NCBI RefSeq assembly: GCF_018402285.1
Contig: NZ_JAGYJH010000003.1
Span: 806,001 to 870,000 of the forward strand
DNA from: Hyphomonas sp.
GTDB lineage: Bacteria; Pseudomonadota; Alphaproteobacteria; Caulobacterales; Hyphomonadaceae
Direction of reading: 5' to 3'
DNA length: 64,000 bases
Part shown: piece by piece, positions 9,101 through 17,470 of the stretch
Layout: each line of letters opens with the position of its first letter
Position numbering within the stretch: position 1 is the first letter of the stretch
Made by a program: the position numbers and the translations under genes
Notes under the pieces: model-generated
The model's database searches: none
Told to the model about the DNA's origin: nothing
What the model saw: the letters and a program-made list of their open reading frames with translations, nothing else

Positions 9101-9291
9101 TGGGAAACACCTATGTGAACCGCTCGATGATCGGCGCGGTGGTCGGCGTCCAGCCATTCGGCGGGGAAGGGCTGTCGGGGACCGGCCCGAAGGCGGGCGG
9201 CCCACATTATCTCCATCGTTTCGCCACCGAGCGCGTGGTAAGTGTCAACATTACCGCCCAGGGCGGCGACCCCGAACTGCTCAGCCTCTAA
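6157..9291 (+). CDS. putA: Bifunctional proline dehydrogenase / P5C dehydrogenase
   Basis: Oxidises proline to glutamate in two steps with substrate channelling. At 1044 residues it has the PRODH FAD barrel (about residues 80-470, with RFMVRLVKGAYWDSEIK and the EFQRLHGMGEPLY segment) followed by the aldehyde dehydrogenase half (about 560-1010). The ALDH half holds the general-base Glu in LIAETGGLNG (E801) and the nucleophile in SAGQRCSALR (C835). The N-terminal ribbon-helix-helix DNA-binding domain of E. coli PutA is absent, so this is the bifunctional, not the self-repressing trifunctional, form. The Shine-Dalgarno is weak. A lipoprotein gene follows 12 bp downstream on the same strand. Confidence 0.95.
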   Translation: MPDTALHTALDWDALDALKFADEEALLEGLLKEGVLPQPIREGAVRRGRELVMSARARGRRKGMMESFLEEFGLTNSEGLALMCLAEALLRVPDTETKDDLIAEKIRSGDWGAHKGQSDSWLVNASTWGLMLTGRVIGAPENAHKGAGNFVSGLVRQSGEPVIRAAMMQAMRIMGEQFVLGRTVSEALKRGRRMVKSGDAAHFSFDMLGEGARTSADADRYDKAYHDAIAAVAADKDPALPPEKANGVSVKLSALHPRYLAVKEARVMAEMYPRVLALCEAAAKANIGLCLDAEEAHRLVISLKIFERLAREPSLKDWTGLGLAVQAYQKRARAVIDRLAILAKETNRRFMVRLVKGAYWDSEIKNAQVEGFSNFPVFTTKQGTDVHYLACAKAMLAASPAIYPAFATHNAHSLAAVDLLAASAGVTNFEFQRLHGMGEPLYEAADAGNRVRVYAPVGAHEDLLPYLVRRLLENGANTSFVHSFLDPDVPAEQVVADPIAKVEAGPRRHARIPTPPRLYGAGRRNSAGHDLSQLGVRGQFAAALKMLDDGPAFAAGPIVSGKAETGGGELVLMPADTGRALGAVKEADAGALDRALDAATKFQPEWDNLGGPRRAEYLHAMADAMEAQAARLIALMAREAGKTLPDGIAEVREAVDFCRYYAQQAEQDFAGPVRLPGPTGETNHLSLHGRGVFCCISPWNFPLAIFTGQIAAALAAGNTVIAKPAEQTALTAFEAVRLFHKAGLPGDALHLLPGRGETVGAALTADLRVSGVCFTGGTSTARLINRALAGRDGPIIPLIAETGGLNGLFVDTTALREQVIDDMILSAFGSAGQRCSALRIAFLPNATADHLIEGLIGAMNELALGDPSLPQTDTGPVIDADARASLEAHMERMHREAKVLHQLDAGRTGEEGYGFGPALVELSSLDQINEETFGPVLHVLRYDPDNVAAVGGALKAKGYGLTLGVHSRLESFHNAVKAACPVGNTYVNRSMIGAVVGVQPFGGEGLSGTGPKAGGPHYLHRFATERVVSVNITAQGGDPELLSL

Positions 9292-9303
9292 GGACGTCAT
9301 CCC

Positions 9304-10185
9304 ATGAAACGCCTCCTCCTCACTGCTTCCATGGCCGCGCTCCTGCTGGCCGCTTGCGCCCCCCAGGGCGAAGCGCCGCCCGCCGGTGGCTCAGAGGCCC
9401 CTGTTGCCCAAACCGCCTCCACCGATACGGGCCAAGCAGATACGCTCCCGGCCGATCTTGGCAGTCCCGCGTTTGAGGAAACCACCGAGGCATACGAGAT
9501 CCGCACGGTCGTTGACCCCGCGATCGTCGCGTTCGATAACGCGCTCGCCCAGACCTATTTCAACGCCGCCCGGGAATCGCTCGACGCCCTGAAGGAACAG
9601 GCTATAAATGACAATAAGGTGGCGGCCGAGGACGCGGCCGCCAACGGCACGGAAAGCTGGTTCCGCCAGTATGCGATGGAATTCCGCTTCGAGGCGACCG
9701 CCCAGCAAGGCGACATCATCAGCGTGCTGGAGAACGTCTATTCCTATACCGGCGGCGCCCATCCCAACTATGCCCTGAAAGGCATCGTCCAGCAGAAGGC
9801 CCAGCCAGAACCCGTTGCCATCGGCGCTGTCGTGGCGGACGCGGCCGGATTCGGCGAAAGGCTCAAATACCATCTCACAGACGAAAAGCTTGAACGCATC
9901 TATGGCGACTTCAGCCGCGATATGGTTGCCACAGAAGTAGATGAGCTTCTCGGCGACGATGCCAATGCCGGCTCAGTCTGGGGCGCCAATTATGTACTCG
10001 TGCCGTCAACAGAGGCTGGCAAGTTCGGCGGCATCACCGTGCTCTTCTCGCCTTATGATATCGGCCCCTATGCCGAGGGCGCCTATATCATCACCGTCCC
10101 GGCAAGCGAGCTTGAAGGAAAGCTCACGCCGGACTGGTCGGCCCGTTTCGGCGGCGAGCCTGTGCTGGAGGAATTGACGCCCTGA
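9304..10185 (+). CDS. Lipoprotein with DUF4163/DUF3298 (RsiV-like) domain
   Basis: The 293-residue protein begins with a lipoprotein signal peptide (LLLAAC, cysteine near residue 18) and a Pro/Gly/Ala-rich linker. The folded part contains FRFEATAQQGDIISV and YSYTGGAHPNY, the hallmark of DUF4163/DUF3298 domains found in PdaC and RsiV-like proteins, which in some cases bind lysozyme or chitooligosaccharide. It lies 12 bp after putA and may be cotranscribed, but no link to proline metabolism is apparent. Ligand and role are unknown. Confidence 0.78.
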   Translation: MKRLLLTASMAALLLAACAPQGEAPPAGGSEAPVAQTASTDTGQADTLPADLGSPAFEETTEAYEIRTVVDPAIVAFDNALAQTYFNAARESLDALKEQAINDNKVAAEDAAANGTESWFRQYAMEFRFEATAQQGDIISVLENVYSYTGGAHPNYALKGIVQQKAQPEPVAIGAVVADAAGFGERLKYHLTDEKLERIYGDFSRDMVATEVDELLGDDANAGSVWGANYVLVPSTEAGKFGGITVLFSPYDIGPYAEGAYIITVPASELEGKLTPDWSARFGGEPVLEELTP

Positions 10186-10194
10186 GGCCGGCCC

Positions 10195-10631
10195 CTAGCA
10201 CCGGCGGAAGCTGAACACCTGCGCCTGATCCCCGTTCATGCGGGAGATCGTCGCCGTCATCCGGCGGCCATCACGCGTATAGGTGATCACCTGCGGAAAA
10301 TCATGTTCCGGGTTGGCGAAGGTCACCGTGTTCCTGGCCCGGCTCGTTTCGGTGAATTCTGAAGGCCCGAACCCGCCGGGATAGGCATTGAACGTCGCCG
10401 GCGTGCCGAGCTCGATGCGCGTCTGCTCGAAGAAGGTCGCCGTTTCGCCGTTGAGGTTCAGCGCGTAGCCGAACAGATAGCCATGCTCGGGCTTGGTCCA
10501 CACTTCCTTGTAGGAACGGTCCTCATTGCGCCAGCAGCCGCTGATCCAGTCCAGATCATCCGCCTGCGCAGAGGCGGGGAGCTGGCACAGGCTGTCACTC
10601 CAAGGGCAATGGCAATAAAGGCGCGTTTCAT
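10195..10631 (-). pseudogene. Small exported protein (DUF6265-like), frameshifted in its signal peptide
   Basis: The mature domain is intact (DDLDWISGCWRNEDRSYKEV ... FANPEHDFPQVITYTRDG ... FSFRRC) and looks like the short beta-rich DUF6265 family. The signal peptide starts in another frame at ATG 10631 (MKRAFIAIALGVTACASS). Adding one C to the C4 run (plus-strand gggg 10576-10579) would join them into ...TACASSPASAQA|DDLDW, a good Sec signal with an AQA cleavage site. As it stands the first frame hits a stop after about 60 codons. It is either a recent null mutation or a homopolymer sequencing error. No alternative in-frame start with a signal sequence exists. Confidence 0.7.
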
Positions 10632-10775
10632 GGGTCCACCAATCCTTCAGCAGCCCGCTCGGGCCTGTCTGTCCTGCTTGCAAACGGATCATTCCGCCAA
10701 TCATGCCAACGATACCACCCCGGCCCCTGTGTGAAGCCATGACTGCAGCGCGCCCGGCCGGGGGCTGGCGGGCGC

Positions 10776-11204
10776 CTAGTCGTGCGCCACCATGAAGTGC
10801 GCCACAATCGCCGAAACCGGGTCGGCCCGGTTCTCCTGCCAGGCCTCGGCGCGCACAGACGCCATCCGCCGGCCCATCTTCATCACATAGGCGCGCGCAT
10901 AGAGATCCTTCGCATGGCCCTGGCGCAGATAGTCGATGGTGATGTTCATCGGTTTGGGCGGGCGCGGCATGTCCGACACCAGGAACACCTGCAGCATCGC
11001 CGTCAGCTCGAGGAAAGACGCAATCGCCCCGCCATGCAGCGCCCGGATGGTGACGTTGCCGATCAGCTTCTCCTGAAACGGCAGGATCGCCGTCATCTCG
11101 TCGCCGAGCACGTCGCAGCGCATGCCAAGGGTCTGCGCAAACGGGATGCGCTTCAGGATGGCGTCCACTTCGTCCGCGCGCGGATTGGTCAGGTTGGGGT
11201 TCAT
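10776..11204 (-). CDS. PaaI-type hotdog thioesterase
   Basis: A 142-residue single hotdog domain: LGMRC...ILPFQEKLIGN then ALHGGAIASFLELTAML, where the HGG-x-x-(S/A) helix with its acidic residue five positions on marks the PaaI/YdiI class of acyl-CoA thioesterases. TIDYLRQGHAKDLYARAYV supplies the central strands. Its ATG overlaps the stop of the upstream gene (ATGA), so the two thioesterases are translationally coupled. Substrate is unknown; aryl-CoA or medium-chain acyl-CoA are usual for the family. Confidence 0.85.
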   Translation of the reverse strand: MNPNLTNPRADEVDAILKRIPFAQTLGMRCDVLGDEMTAILPFQEKLIGNVTIRALHGGAIASFLELTAMLQVFLVSDMPRPPKPMNITIDYLRQGHAKDLYARAYVMKMGRRMASVRAEAWQENRADPVSAIVAHFMVAHD

Positions 11205-11692
11205 ACTTCCGTCTTCCCCTGCGGGCTTTGCGAGCCAAAGCGCGGCTTGTTGATGGCAAATGTGCCCGCCGAGGTCGCAATCAGCTTCTCCCGCGTGCCG
11301 TGATAGGCCCAGGCGCGCGTAAAGCACACGCTCTTTGTCACCCGGTAGCATTCGGCCTCACCGATGATGTCGAGACCCTTCTCCGCCGGGCGCATGTAAT
11401 CGATTCGCAGGTCGATCGTGGCCACGAAGCGCAGCTTCGTCATCGCCGCCGTGCAGGCCATGCCGGAGAGATTGTCCAGAAATGTCGTGATCACCCCGCC
11501 ATGGATGACGCCCGTGTCCGGGTCGCCCACCAGGTTCTCCGCCCAGGGCTGGCGCCCCCAGACATGGCCGGGCTCGATCTTCGTCACCTCAAAGCCCACC
11601 TCATTGCCCCAGGGGACGGCGCTGTTCATCAGCCCGACATGCTCGCGCATCACGGCGGCGATGCGATCGGGATCATTTCTGTTATCATTCAT
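11201..11692 (-). CDS. PaaI-type hotdog thioesterase, first gene of the pair
   Basis: A 163-residue hotdog protein with VIHGGVITTFLDNLSGMAC as the catalytic helix and ATIDLRIDYMRPAEKGLDI as the central sheet. Start 11692 (MNDNRND) is preferred over upstream in-frame starts because the extra N-terminus is not protein-like. The gene overlaps the next thioesterase by 4 bp. Two paralogues in tandem suggest a heteromer or split substrate range. The divergent neighbour is a flavin monooxygenase. Confidence 0.85.
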   Translation of the reverse strand: MNDNRNDPDRIAAVMREHVGLMNSAVPWGNEVGFEVTKIEPGHVWGRQPWAENLVGDPDTGVIHGGVITTFLDNLSGMACTAAMTKLRFVATIDLRIDYMRPAEKGLDIIGEAECYRVTKSVCFTRAWAYHGTREKLIATSAGTFAINKPRFGSQSPQGKTEV

Positions 11693-11805
11693 CAGAGGCT
11701 TACCCCGCGTCCGGATTTGACGCCTTGTCCAAGCCGGATAACATCCCGGCAAGTCCAAAGAAACGGCAAACGTGACCCGCCCCGGCGGAAGAGGAGACGC
11801 CCAAA

Positions 11806-13137
11806 ATGGCATTTGACGCAGCGGCAAAGCCCAGGACATGCATCATTGGCGCCGGTTGTTCCGGTTTCACCATGGCTAAAAGGCTGAAAGATGCCGGACT
11901 GGCATATGACTGTTTCGAGAAGTCCGACAATGTCGGCGGCAACTGGTACTACAACAACCCCAACGGGGTCTCCTCCTGCTACCAGTCCCTGCACATCGAC
12001 ACGTCCAAATGGCGCCTCGCCTTCGAGGATTATCCCGTCCCCGCTGACTGGCCCGATTTCCCCCATCACGCCCAGCTCCTGCAATATTTCCACGACTATG
12101 TGGACCATTTCGGACTGCGCGAGACGATCACCTTCAACACGTCCGTTACCGATGTCGCAGACCTCCCGGGCGGGCGTTACCGGGTCACCCTCTCAACCGG
12201 CGAAACCCGCGACTATGACGCCGTCTGCGTCGCCAACGGTCACCATTGGGACGCGCGCACCCCCACCTATCCCGGCAATTTCACGGGCTACCAGGTCCAC
12301 TCCCATTATTACCGCGACCCCTTCGAGCCCTTTGATTTCCGTGGCAAGCGCGTGATGATCGTCGGCGCCGGCAACTCTGCAATGGACATCTCCTCGGAGC
12401 TCTCCCAGCGCCCGATTGCCGAAAAGCTCTACATCTCCATGCGCCGCGGCGTCTGGGTGCTGCCAAAATACATGGATGGCCGCCCCGCCGACAAGGCCGT
12501 GCTGCCCGCCTGGATGCCCGCCAGCCTCGGCCGCTCGCTCGCCAAGAAGAAGATCAAGCAGACCATCGGCAACATGGAAGACTATGGCCTGCCAAAGCCA
12601 GACCATGAGCCGCTGGAAGGCCACCCCTCCGTCTCCGGAGAATTCCTCACACGCGTGGGCTGCGGTGATATCCACCCCCGCCCGGGCATCGACCGGTTTG
12701 AGGGCAACACCGTCCACTTCACCGACGGTACATCGGAGGAAATCGACGCCATCGTCTGGGCGACGGGCTACAACACGACCTTCCCTTTCTTCAAGCAGGA
12801 CGAGCTAACCCCCAGGGACAACGTCTTCTCCCTCTACAAGCGGATGGTGAAGCCTGGCCGCGAGACCCTGTTCTTCCTCGGCCTCGCCCAGCCGCTGCCG
12901 ACGCTGGTAAACTTTGCTGAACAACAGTCAAAGCTGGTGGCGGCGGCCCTCAAGGGGCGCTACGCTTTCCCGTCCCATGAGGAGATGAACCGCGTGACCG
13001 TTGCCGATGAACAGGCCCATCTGGGCCACTTCTACGACAGCCCGCGCCACCGTATGCAGGTGGACTTCAACCTCTATGTCCGCGACCTCCTGAAGGAGAT
13101 CGAGCGCGGCGCGAAGCGGGCAAAGGTGGGCGCATGA
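11806..13137 (+). CDS. Flavin-containing monooxygenase (FMO/Baeyer-Villiger-like)
   Basis: A 443-residue NADPH-dependent flavoprotein. The FAD Rossmann motif is IIGAGCSGF (about residue 14), followed by VGGNWYYN. The FMO signature FxGxxxHxxxY is present as FTGYQVHSHYY, and the NADPH Rossmann is MIVGAGNSAMD. The ATG late motif is seen as DAIVWATGYNTTFPF. These features match class B monooxygenases that oxidise heteroatoms or ketones. The M23 peptidase gene starts inside its stop (ATGA), so both are on one mRNA. Confidence 0.9.
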   Translation: MAFDAAAKPRTCIIGAGCSGFTMAKRLKDAGLAYDCFEKSDNVGGNWYYNNPNGVSSCYQSLHIDTSKWRLAFEDYPVPADWPDFPHHAQLLQYFHDYVDHFGLRETITFNTSVTDVADLPGGRYRVTLSTGETRDYDAVCVANGHHWDARTPTYPGNFTGYQVHSHYYRDPFEPFDFRGKRVMIVGAGNSAMDISSELSQRPIAEKLYISMRRGVWVLPKYMDGRPADKAVLPAWMPASLGRSLAKKKIKQTIGNMEDYGLPKPDHEPLEGHPSVSGEFLTRVGCGDIHPRPGIDRFEGNTVHFTDGTSEEIDAIVWATGYNTTFPFFKQDELTPRDNVFSLYKRMVKPGRETLFFLGLAQPLPTLVNFAEQQSKLVAAALKGRYAFPSHEEMNRVTVADEQAHLGHFYDSPRHRMQVDFNLYVRDLLKEIERGAKRAKVGA

Positions 13138-13844
13138 GGGCAGGGGCGGTCGGTCTTGCCCTGGCAGCGCTTGCGGTGTCTGCCTGCGCCTCCTCGCCCG
13201 CTTCGGTCAGCTACCGCCCGGCGCCGGCCATCCTGCGCATGCCCCCGGTGGACTATGGCCCCCCGGGCGACGCGCGCAATCCGCCCCAGGGCCCGTTCCA
13301 GCCCAACGCATTCCTGCGTGCCTGTCCCGGCATGCGCGTCTCCAACGCCCCGGCGCTGGACGCCGACCGCTGGCTGACGGATTTCAAGCCGGTCATCGTC
13401 GCCTTCGGGGTCATCCTCGCGAGTTCCCCGGTCAATGATGTCTGCCTCTCCTCCGGTTTCGGCCTGCGCGACGGGCGCATGCACAACGGCATCGACCTGA
13501 CGAGCCGCCCGCCCGGCATCGTCTATTCCGGCGGCCCGGGCCGCGTGGTGGAGGCGAAGAATTCCTCCGGCTACGGCCTGAATGTCGTCCTCGATCATGG
13601 CAACGGCGTCTACACCCGCTACGCCCATCTCGATTACTTTGCCCCCGGCATAACGCCCGGCGTCGCCATCGGCTTTGGCCAGCCCGTCGGCCAGATGGGC
13701 GCGACCGGAAACGCCCAGGCCGCCCACCTCCATTATGAAATCCTCTCCGGCAATATCGACACGATCAAAGGCTCCTTCGGCCTCACCCCGCATGATCCCC
13801 TTGCGTTCCCCCCCTATGAAGGGGCGTTGCAGGCCGGGTACTGA
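13134..13844 (+). CDS. M23 family metallopeptidase lipoprotein
   Basis: The 236-residue protein has a signal peptide ending in the lipobox AVSAC. The C-terminal LytM domain keeps the zinc ligands: GFGLRDGRMHNGIDL (H-x3-D) and the HLHYEIL motif (HxH). It should cut peptidoglycan cross-links or act as an envelope hydrolase at the outer membrane. The N-terminal third is Pro-rich and has two cysteines that could pair in the periplasm. Translation is coupled to the upstream monooxygenase by a 4-bp overlap, which looks like compaction rather than shared function. Confidence 0.9.
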   Translation: MRAGAVGLALAALAVSACASSPASVSYRPAPAILRMPPVDYGPPGDARNPPQGPFQPNAFLRACPGMRVSNAPALDADRWLTDFKPVIVAFGVILASSPVNDVCLSSGFGLRDGRMHNGIDLTSRPPGIVYSGGPGRVVEAKNSSGYGLNVVLDHGNGVYTRYAHLDYFAPGITPGVAIGFGQPVGQMGATGNAQAAHLHYEILSGNIDTIKGSFGLTPHDPLAFPPYEGALQAGY

Positions 13845-13883
13845 TCTGCCAGACCCTTGCGCGTAACCGGGCAGGGGGCGTCC

Positions 13884-14579
13884 ATGATATCGAAAATCTC
13901 GCCAGCGTTGATCGCGCGCGCCTATGCCGATCCGCTTTCGCGGTTAAATCTCGCGGTCGATTTCCTGCCCATCCTCGCCATTTTCCTCTTCGGCTGGGGC
14001 GCCACTCCGCTGGTCGCGCTCTACTGGCTTGAAAATCTCGTCATCGGCGCCTTCGCCGCGATACGCATTCTCGGCTCCGGCCTTGCCATGATGAAGCGGG
14101 GAGACAGCACAGGCGCCGCCGCCTTTTTCCTCGCGCCGTTCTTCTGCTTTCACTACGGGTTTTTCTGCTGGGGCCACGGCATCTTCATCGCCACCTTCGC
14201 CGACCTGGAAATGGATCTGACCGGCCCGATCGGCCTGATCGACTGGGCCTTGGGCAGTGGCCCCGGGATCGGCTTCTTCCTGGCCGCGATCATCGCGGCA
14301 AATCTGGCTGTCTTCGCGGTAGACTTCATCGGCCGCGGGGAAATTGACCGCACCGGCCCCGGCGAGGAAATGGGCGCCCCCTATGGCCGCATCTTCACCC
14401 TCCACATCGCCATCATCCTCGGCGCCGCATTCGCCTTTGGCTCTGACGACCCCCTGATGGGCGTCCTCCTCCTCATCCTCATCCGCGTCGCCTTCGGCAT
14501 GTTCGGAGAAATCCGCCGCCGGACAAAACGCGATGCTCAGCTGGCAGAGGGAGTAGCGCCGGCAGCTGCAGAGCTCTAA
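13884..14579 (+). CDS. Multi-pass membrane protein, DUF6498-like
   Basis: A 231-residue protein with about six hydrophobic helices. FGWGATPLVALYWLENLVIG near residues 40-60, FFCFHYGFFCWGHGIFI in the middle and a C-terminal ILIRVAFGMFGEIRRR are the kind of conserved aromatic and glycine segments seen in DUF6498. Start 13884 follows a GGGGG ribosome binding site; an earlier in-frame GTG-type start is possible. Function is unknown. Confidence 0.7.
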   Translation: MISKISPALIARAYADPLSRLNLAVDFLPILAIFLFGWGATPLVALYWLENLVIGAFAAIRILGSGLAMMKRGDSTGAAAFFLAPFFCFHYGFFCWGHGIFIATFADLEMDLTGPIGLIDWALGSGPGIGFFLAAIIAANLAVFAVDFIGRGEIDRTGPGEEMGAPYGRIFTLHIAIILGAAFAFGSDDPLMGVLLLILIRVAFGMFGEIRRRTKRDAQLAEGVAPAAAEL

Positions 14580-14888
14580 GCCCGCCCCCTATCCTTCCGG
14601 AAACCGCACATCCTTTATCCGGGACCTTCGCTGCGGTGCAATGCCCCCGCCGTCTTGTGCGTACCGCGCAATCCACCTTCCCTGCGAAGCGGGGGCGGAG
14701 GGGACTTTGAGGGATCATGACTCGCCCCGCCATTTCCCGTAAGATGGCCAGCTGCCGCGAGGCGATGGGCAGACAGATCCCAGCCCCTCGTCACATGCCA
14801 GGGGCATAGCGCGTCAGAGTCTCCATCTCCCAATTGACGCCCCCGCCGCTCTCCCCCATCCCTCTCCCTCAAGCACAGGGAGCGCGCC
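14580..14888. other. Intergenic stretch without a gene; palindromic repeat debris
   Basis: No convincing gene in 309 bp. It holds inverted arms GCCCCCGC (about 14643) and GCGGGGGC (about 14689), and nearer the next gene a small hairpin CTCCCT/AGGGAG around 14865-14882. The style (C-rich then G-rich) is like the palindromic elements inside the helicase gene, but the sequences do not align closely enough to call the same family. Confidence 0.4.
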
Positions 14889-15521
14889 ATGAACCCCATC
14901 CTGATCCTCGACTATGCGGGTATCGCCGTCTTCGCCGCCACGGGCGCGCTGGCTGCCTCGCGCAAGCAGCTCGACATCATCGGCTTCCTCTTCTTCGCCG
15001 CCTTCACAGGGGTAGGGGGCGGCACGGTGCGCGATCTCATCCTCGATGTGCCCGTCTTCTGGGTGGTCAATTCAGACTATCTCCTGATCTGCCTTGTCAC
15101 TGCCATCCTCGTCTATTTCACGGCCCATCTCTTTGAATCCCGCTACAAGCTCCTTCTGTGGCTCGATGCCATCGGCCTTGGTGCCTATTGCGTGTTCGGG
15201 GCCTGGAAGGCGCTGGAGGCGACCGGTTCGCCGGTCATCGCCGTGGTGATGGGTGTCATCACCGCCAGTTTCGGCGGCATCCTGCGCGACCAGCTGGCCG
15301 GCGAGCCGTGTATCCTCCTGCGCCCGGAGATCTACATCACAGCCGCGCTCGCCGGCGCGGCAACCTATACCGGGCTCCACCTCGCCGGCCTGCCGGTCAT
15401 GATGGCGGCTGTCCCCGCCGCCCTCGTCGCCTTCGCCATCCGGGGCGGGGCGATGAAATTCGGCTGGTCGATCCCCGGCTACAAGAGCCGACCGGGCCGC
15501 CCCGCCGGGGACATTACCTGA
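14889..15521 (+). CDS. TRIC-type cation channel / YicG-YadS family membrane protein
   Basis: A 210-residue integral membrane protein made of two repeats of three helices plus a seventh. Each repeat has the family glycine motif: FTGVGGGTVRDLIL near residue 45 and ITASFGGILRDQLAG near residue 130. Prokaryotic members form trimeric potassium-permeable channels related to TRIC; older annotation calls them UPF0126. The ATG is preceded by CAGGGAG. It is monocistronic by spacing. Confidence 0.88.
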   Translation: MNPILILDYAGIAVFAATGALAASRKQLDIIGFLFFAAFTGVGGGTVRDLILDVPVFWVVNSDYLLICLVTAILVYFTAHLFESRYKLLLWLDAIGLGAYCVFGAWKALEATGSPVIAVVMGVITASFGGILRDQLAGEPCILLRPEIYITAALAGAATYTGLHLAGLPVMMAAVPAALVAFAIRGGAMKFGWSIPGYKSRPGRPAGDIT

Positions 15522-15716
15522 CCGCCGCCGGGTCCCTCTAGGGGTTGATACGGGCTTGTCCCGCGCGGCCTGCGGGTGTCCCAGAGTATCACCCGTTGGC
15601 CGGAATCGGCCACGGATTGGCCCATGCCGGATACATTGCTGCTCTACGAAATCACAAAGTTGACGCGGAATGACGCCGGGTGCAGGGTCGTGTCGTTACA
15701 ACCAGAAAGAAGCCCC
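15522..15716. other. Intergenic region before the TetR gene, with stem-loop
   Basis: An imperfect long stem joins GGGTTGATAC (15542-15551) to GTATCACCC (15586-15594) with GC-rich inner hairpins. It could end transcription of the TRIC-like gene, though no T run follows. The remainder should carry the TetR promoter; I could not pick out a confident -35/-10 pair. Confidence 0.35.
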
Positions 15717-16346
15717 ATGGTCGATACCACCTCGCCTGCAACCGTCTCCGGCAAGCGCGCCAGCACCAAGGCTGCCAATCGCCGGGCGATCCTGCAGGCC
15801 GGCCGCCAGGTCTTCGCCCGCATCGGCTATGAAGCCACCACGGTGCGCGACATTATCCGCGAAACTCAGCTCGCCTCGGGAACTTTCTACAATTATTTCA
15901 AGTCAAAAGAGGAGGTCTTTCACGCGATTGCTGAAGATTCCACCCACCGGTTCCGCGACCGGCTGGTGGACGTCCGCGCCCGCGCCGAGAGCCTCGAAGA
16001 CTATATGGAACACGCCTACCGGGCCTATTTCGGCTTCATCTCCCGCGAGAATGAAGAGGCCATTGCCAGCGGCGCGCCCCATATCGCCCTCATCGGCGTG
16101 CGCGTCGATACGCCCGAAATGCAGGCCGTCGCCCAGGAAATCCGTGCAGACCTTGAGCATATCCTTGCAAAACAAGGCATTAAACCCTCGGTCGATACCG
16201 AATACCTCACCGCCGCCGCCATCGGCATCGCCCGCGAGATGGGCGACTACATGCTCAAACGCCGCCCCGTCGATGTCGAAGGTGCCACCCGTTTCGCCTG
16301 CACCCTTCTGCTCTCGGGCCTGGAAGCGCTCGGCGCCCAGCGCTGA
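15717..16346 (+). CDS. TetR/AcrR family transcriptional regulator
   Basis: The 209-residue protein has an N-terminal TetR helix-turn-helix: RRAILQAGRQVFARIGYEATTVRDIIRE followed by LASGTFYNYFKSKEEVF (about residues 20-65, written in two parts here). The C-terminal ligand domain is all helical. Start 15717 follows AGAAAGAAG. The downstream hydrolase and oxidoreductase genes on the same strand (87 bp gap) are its likely targets, as TetR proteins often control adjacent lipid-processing genes; inference. Confidence 0.88.
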   Translation: MVDTTSPATVSGKRASTKAANRRAILQAGRQVFARIGYEATTVRDIIRETQLASGTFYNYFKSKEEVFHAIAEDSTHRFRDRLVDVRARAESLEDYMEHAYRAYFGFISRENEEAIASGAPHIALIGVRVDTPEMQAVAQEIRADLEHILAKQGIKPSVDTEYLTAAAIGIAREMGDYMLKRRPVDVEGATRFACTLLLSGLEALGAQR

Positions 16347-16432
16347 CCCGCCCGCCGCCGGGGAACCCCTTGGCGGCGCCCGAAAAATGGCGTCAAGTTC
16401 TTCCTCCAGAGAGATATGAGGGAGGGAGTTCC

Positions 16433-17470
16433 ATGAGCCTGCAGCGCCTGATTGCCAAGGCGGTCGCCAGCCTGCCCGGCGGCATGATCGTCAAGATGTC
16501 GGGCGGCGAGCCCAAGACGATTGAAGGCCGTACGCTGGAACCCCAGCTTCAGCTCGTCGCCTGGAACGGGCGCAACGCTCCGCCGATGTCCACCCTTCCG
16601 GCCGAAGCGGTGCAACAGGGCGTCAAGGCGCAACTTGCTCTGATGGCCGACAAGCTGCCCGGCGGGGTCGGCGTCAAGGAGTTCACCATCCCGGGCCCCG
16701 ATGCCAACCAGATCCCCGTACGTCTCTATACCCCAGCCTCCCAGGACCCCCGGCATCCCCTCATGGTCTATTTCCATATGGGCGGCGGCGTCATCGGCGA
16801 CATGGACACCTGCCACGCCTTCTGCGGGATGCTCGCTCAAGGCGCGCAGGCGCCGGTCCTGTCTGTTGATTACCGCCTTGCCCCGCAGCACATTTTTCCG
16901 GCCGGCCTCGACGATTGTTTCGCCGCCTATAAGTGGGGCGTGGAGAATGCTGCGAAATACGGCGCGCCTGCGGGCAAAGCCTCTGTCGGCGGCGACAGTA
17001 TGGGCGGCAACTTCTCCGCGATCATCAGTCAGCGGATGAAGCGGGAAGGTGGTCCGGTCCCGGCGCTGCAACTCCTGATCTATCCGGCGATCGACATCTC
17101 CAGACACTATCCCTCCAAGACGGCCTTCGCGAATACCTTCTCCCTCAGCCAGGACACGATGGACTGGTTCATGCAGCAATACCTCCCTGCGGGTTTTGAC
17201 TATACTGACCTCAATGTCTCGCCCGGCCAGGAGACAGATCTCACCGGCCTTCCGCCTGCCGTGGTGGTGACAGCTGGCCATGACCCGCTGGTGGATGAGG
17301 GCGACGACTATGCCGAGCGTCTGAAAGCGGCCGGGGTAAAGGTGCAGCACAAGCGCTATGACAGCCTCGCTCACGCCTTCACCGCCTTCACGTTCATCTC
17401 GCCAGGCGCCCGCGCGGCCTGCACAGAGATTGCCCGCATGGTCCATGACATGTACGCGGCCCGGAAATAA
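16433..17470 (+). CDS. Alpha/beta hydrolase of the HSL (hormone-sensitive lipase) family
   Basis: A 345-residue esterase. The oxyanion motif is YFHMGGGVIGD (a variant of HGGG with Met inserted after His), the nucleophile elbow is GGDSMGGN, the acid is in GHDPLVDEG and the histidine in LAHAFTAF. An N-terminal cap of about 90 residues precedes the catalytic domain. Start 16433 follows GGAGGG. Its stop shares a base with the next gene's start (TAATG), so the two are translated together. Confidence 0.88.
   Translation: MSLQRLIAKAVASLPGGMIVKMSGGEPKTIEGRTLEPQLQLVAWNGRNAPPMSTLPAEAVQQGVKAQLALMADKLPGGVGVKEFTIPGPDANQIPVRLYTPASQDPRHPLMVYFHMGGGVIGDMDTCHAFCGMLAQGAQAPVLSVDYRLAPQHIFPAGLDDCFAAYKWGVENAAKYGAPAGKASVGGDSMGGNFSAIISQRMKREGGPVPALQLLIYPAIDISRHYPSKTAFANTFSLSQDTMDWFMQQYLPAGFDYTDLNVSPGQETDLTGLPPAVVVTAGHDPLVDEGDDYAERLKAAGVKVQHKRYDSLAHAFTAFTFISPGARAACTEIARMVHDMYAARK

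Noticed and set aside
14615..14899. Minus-strand frame of 94 codons in the gap before the TRIC-like gene
   Set aside because: It has no ribosome binding site, is Arg/Gly-rich and overlaps the next gene's start.
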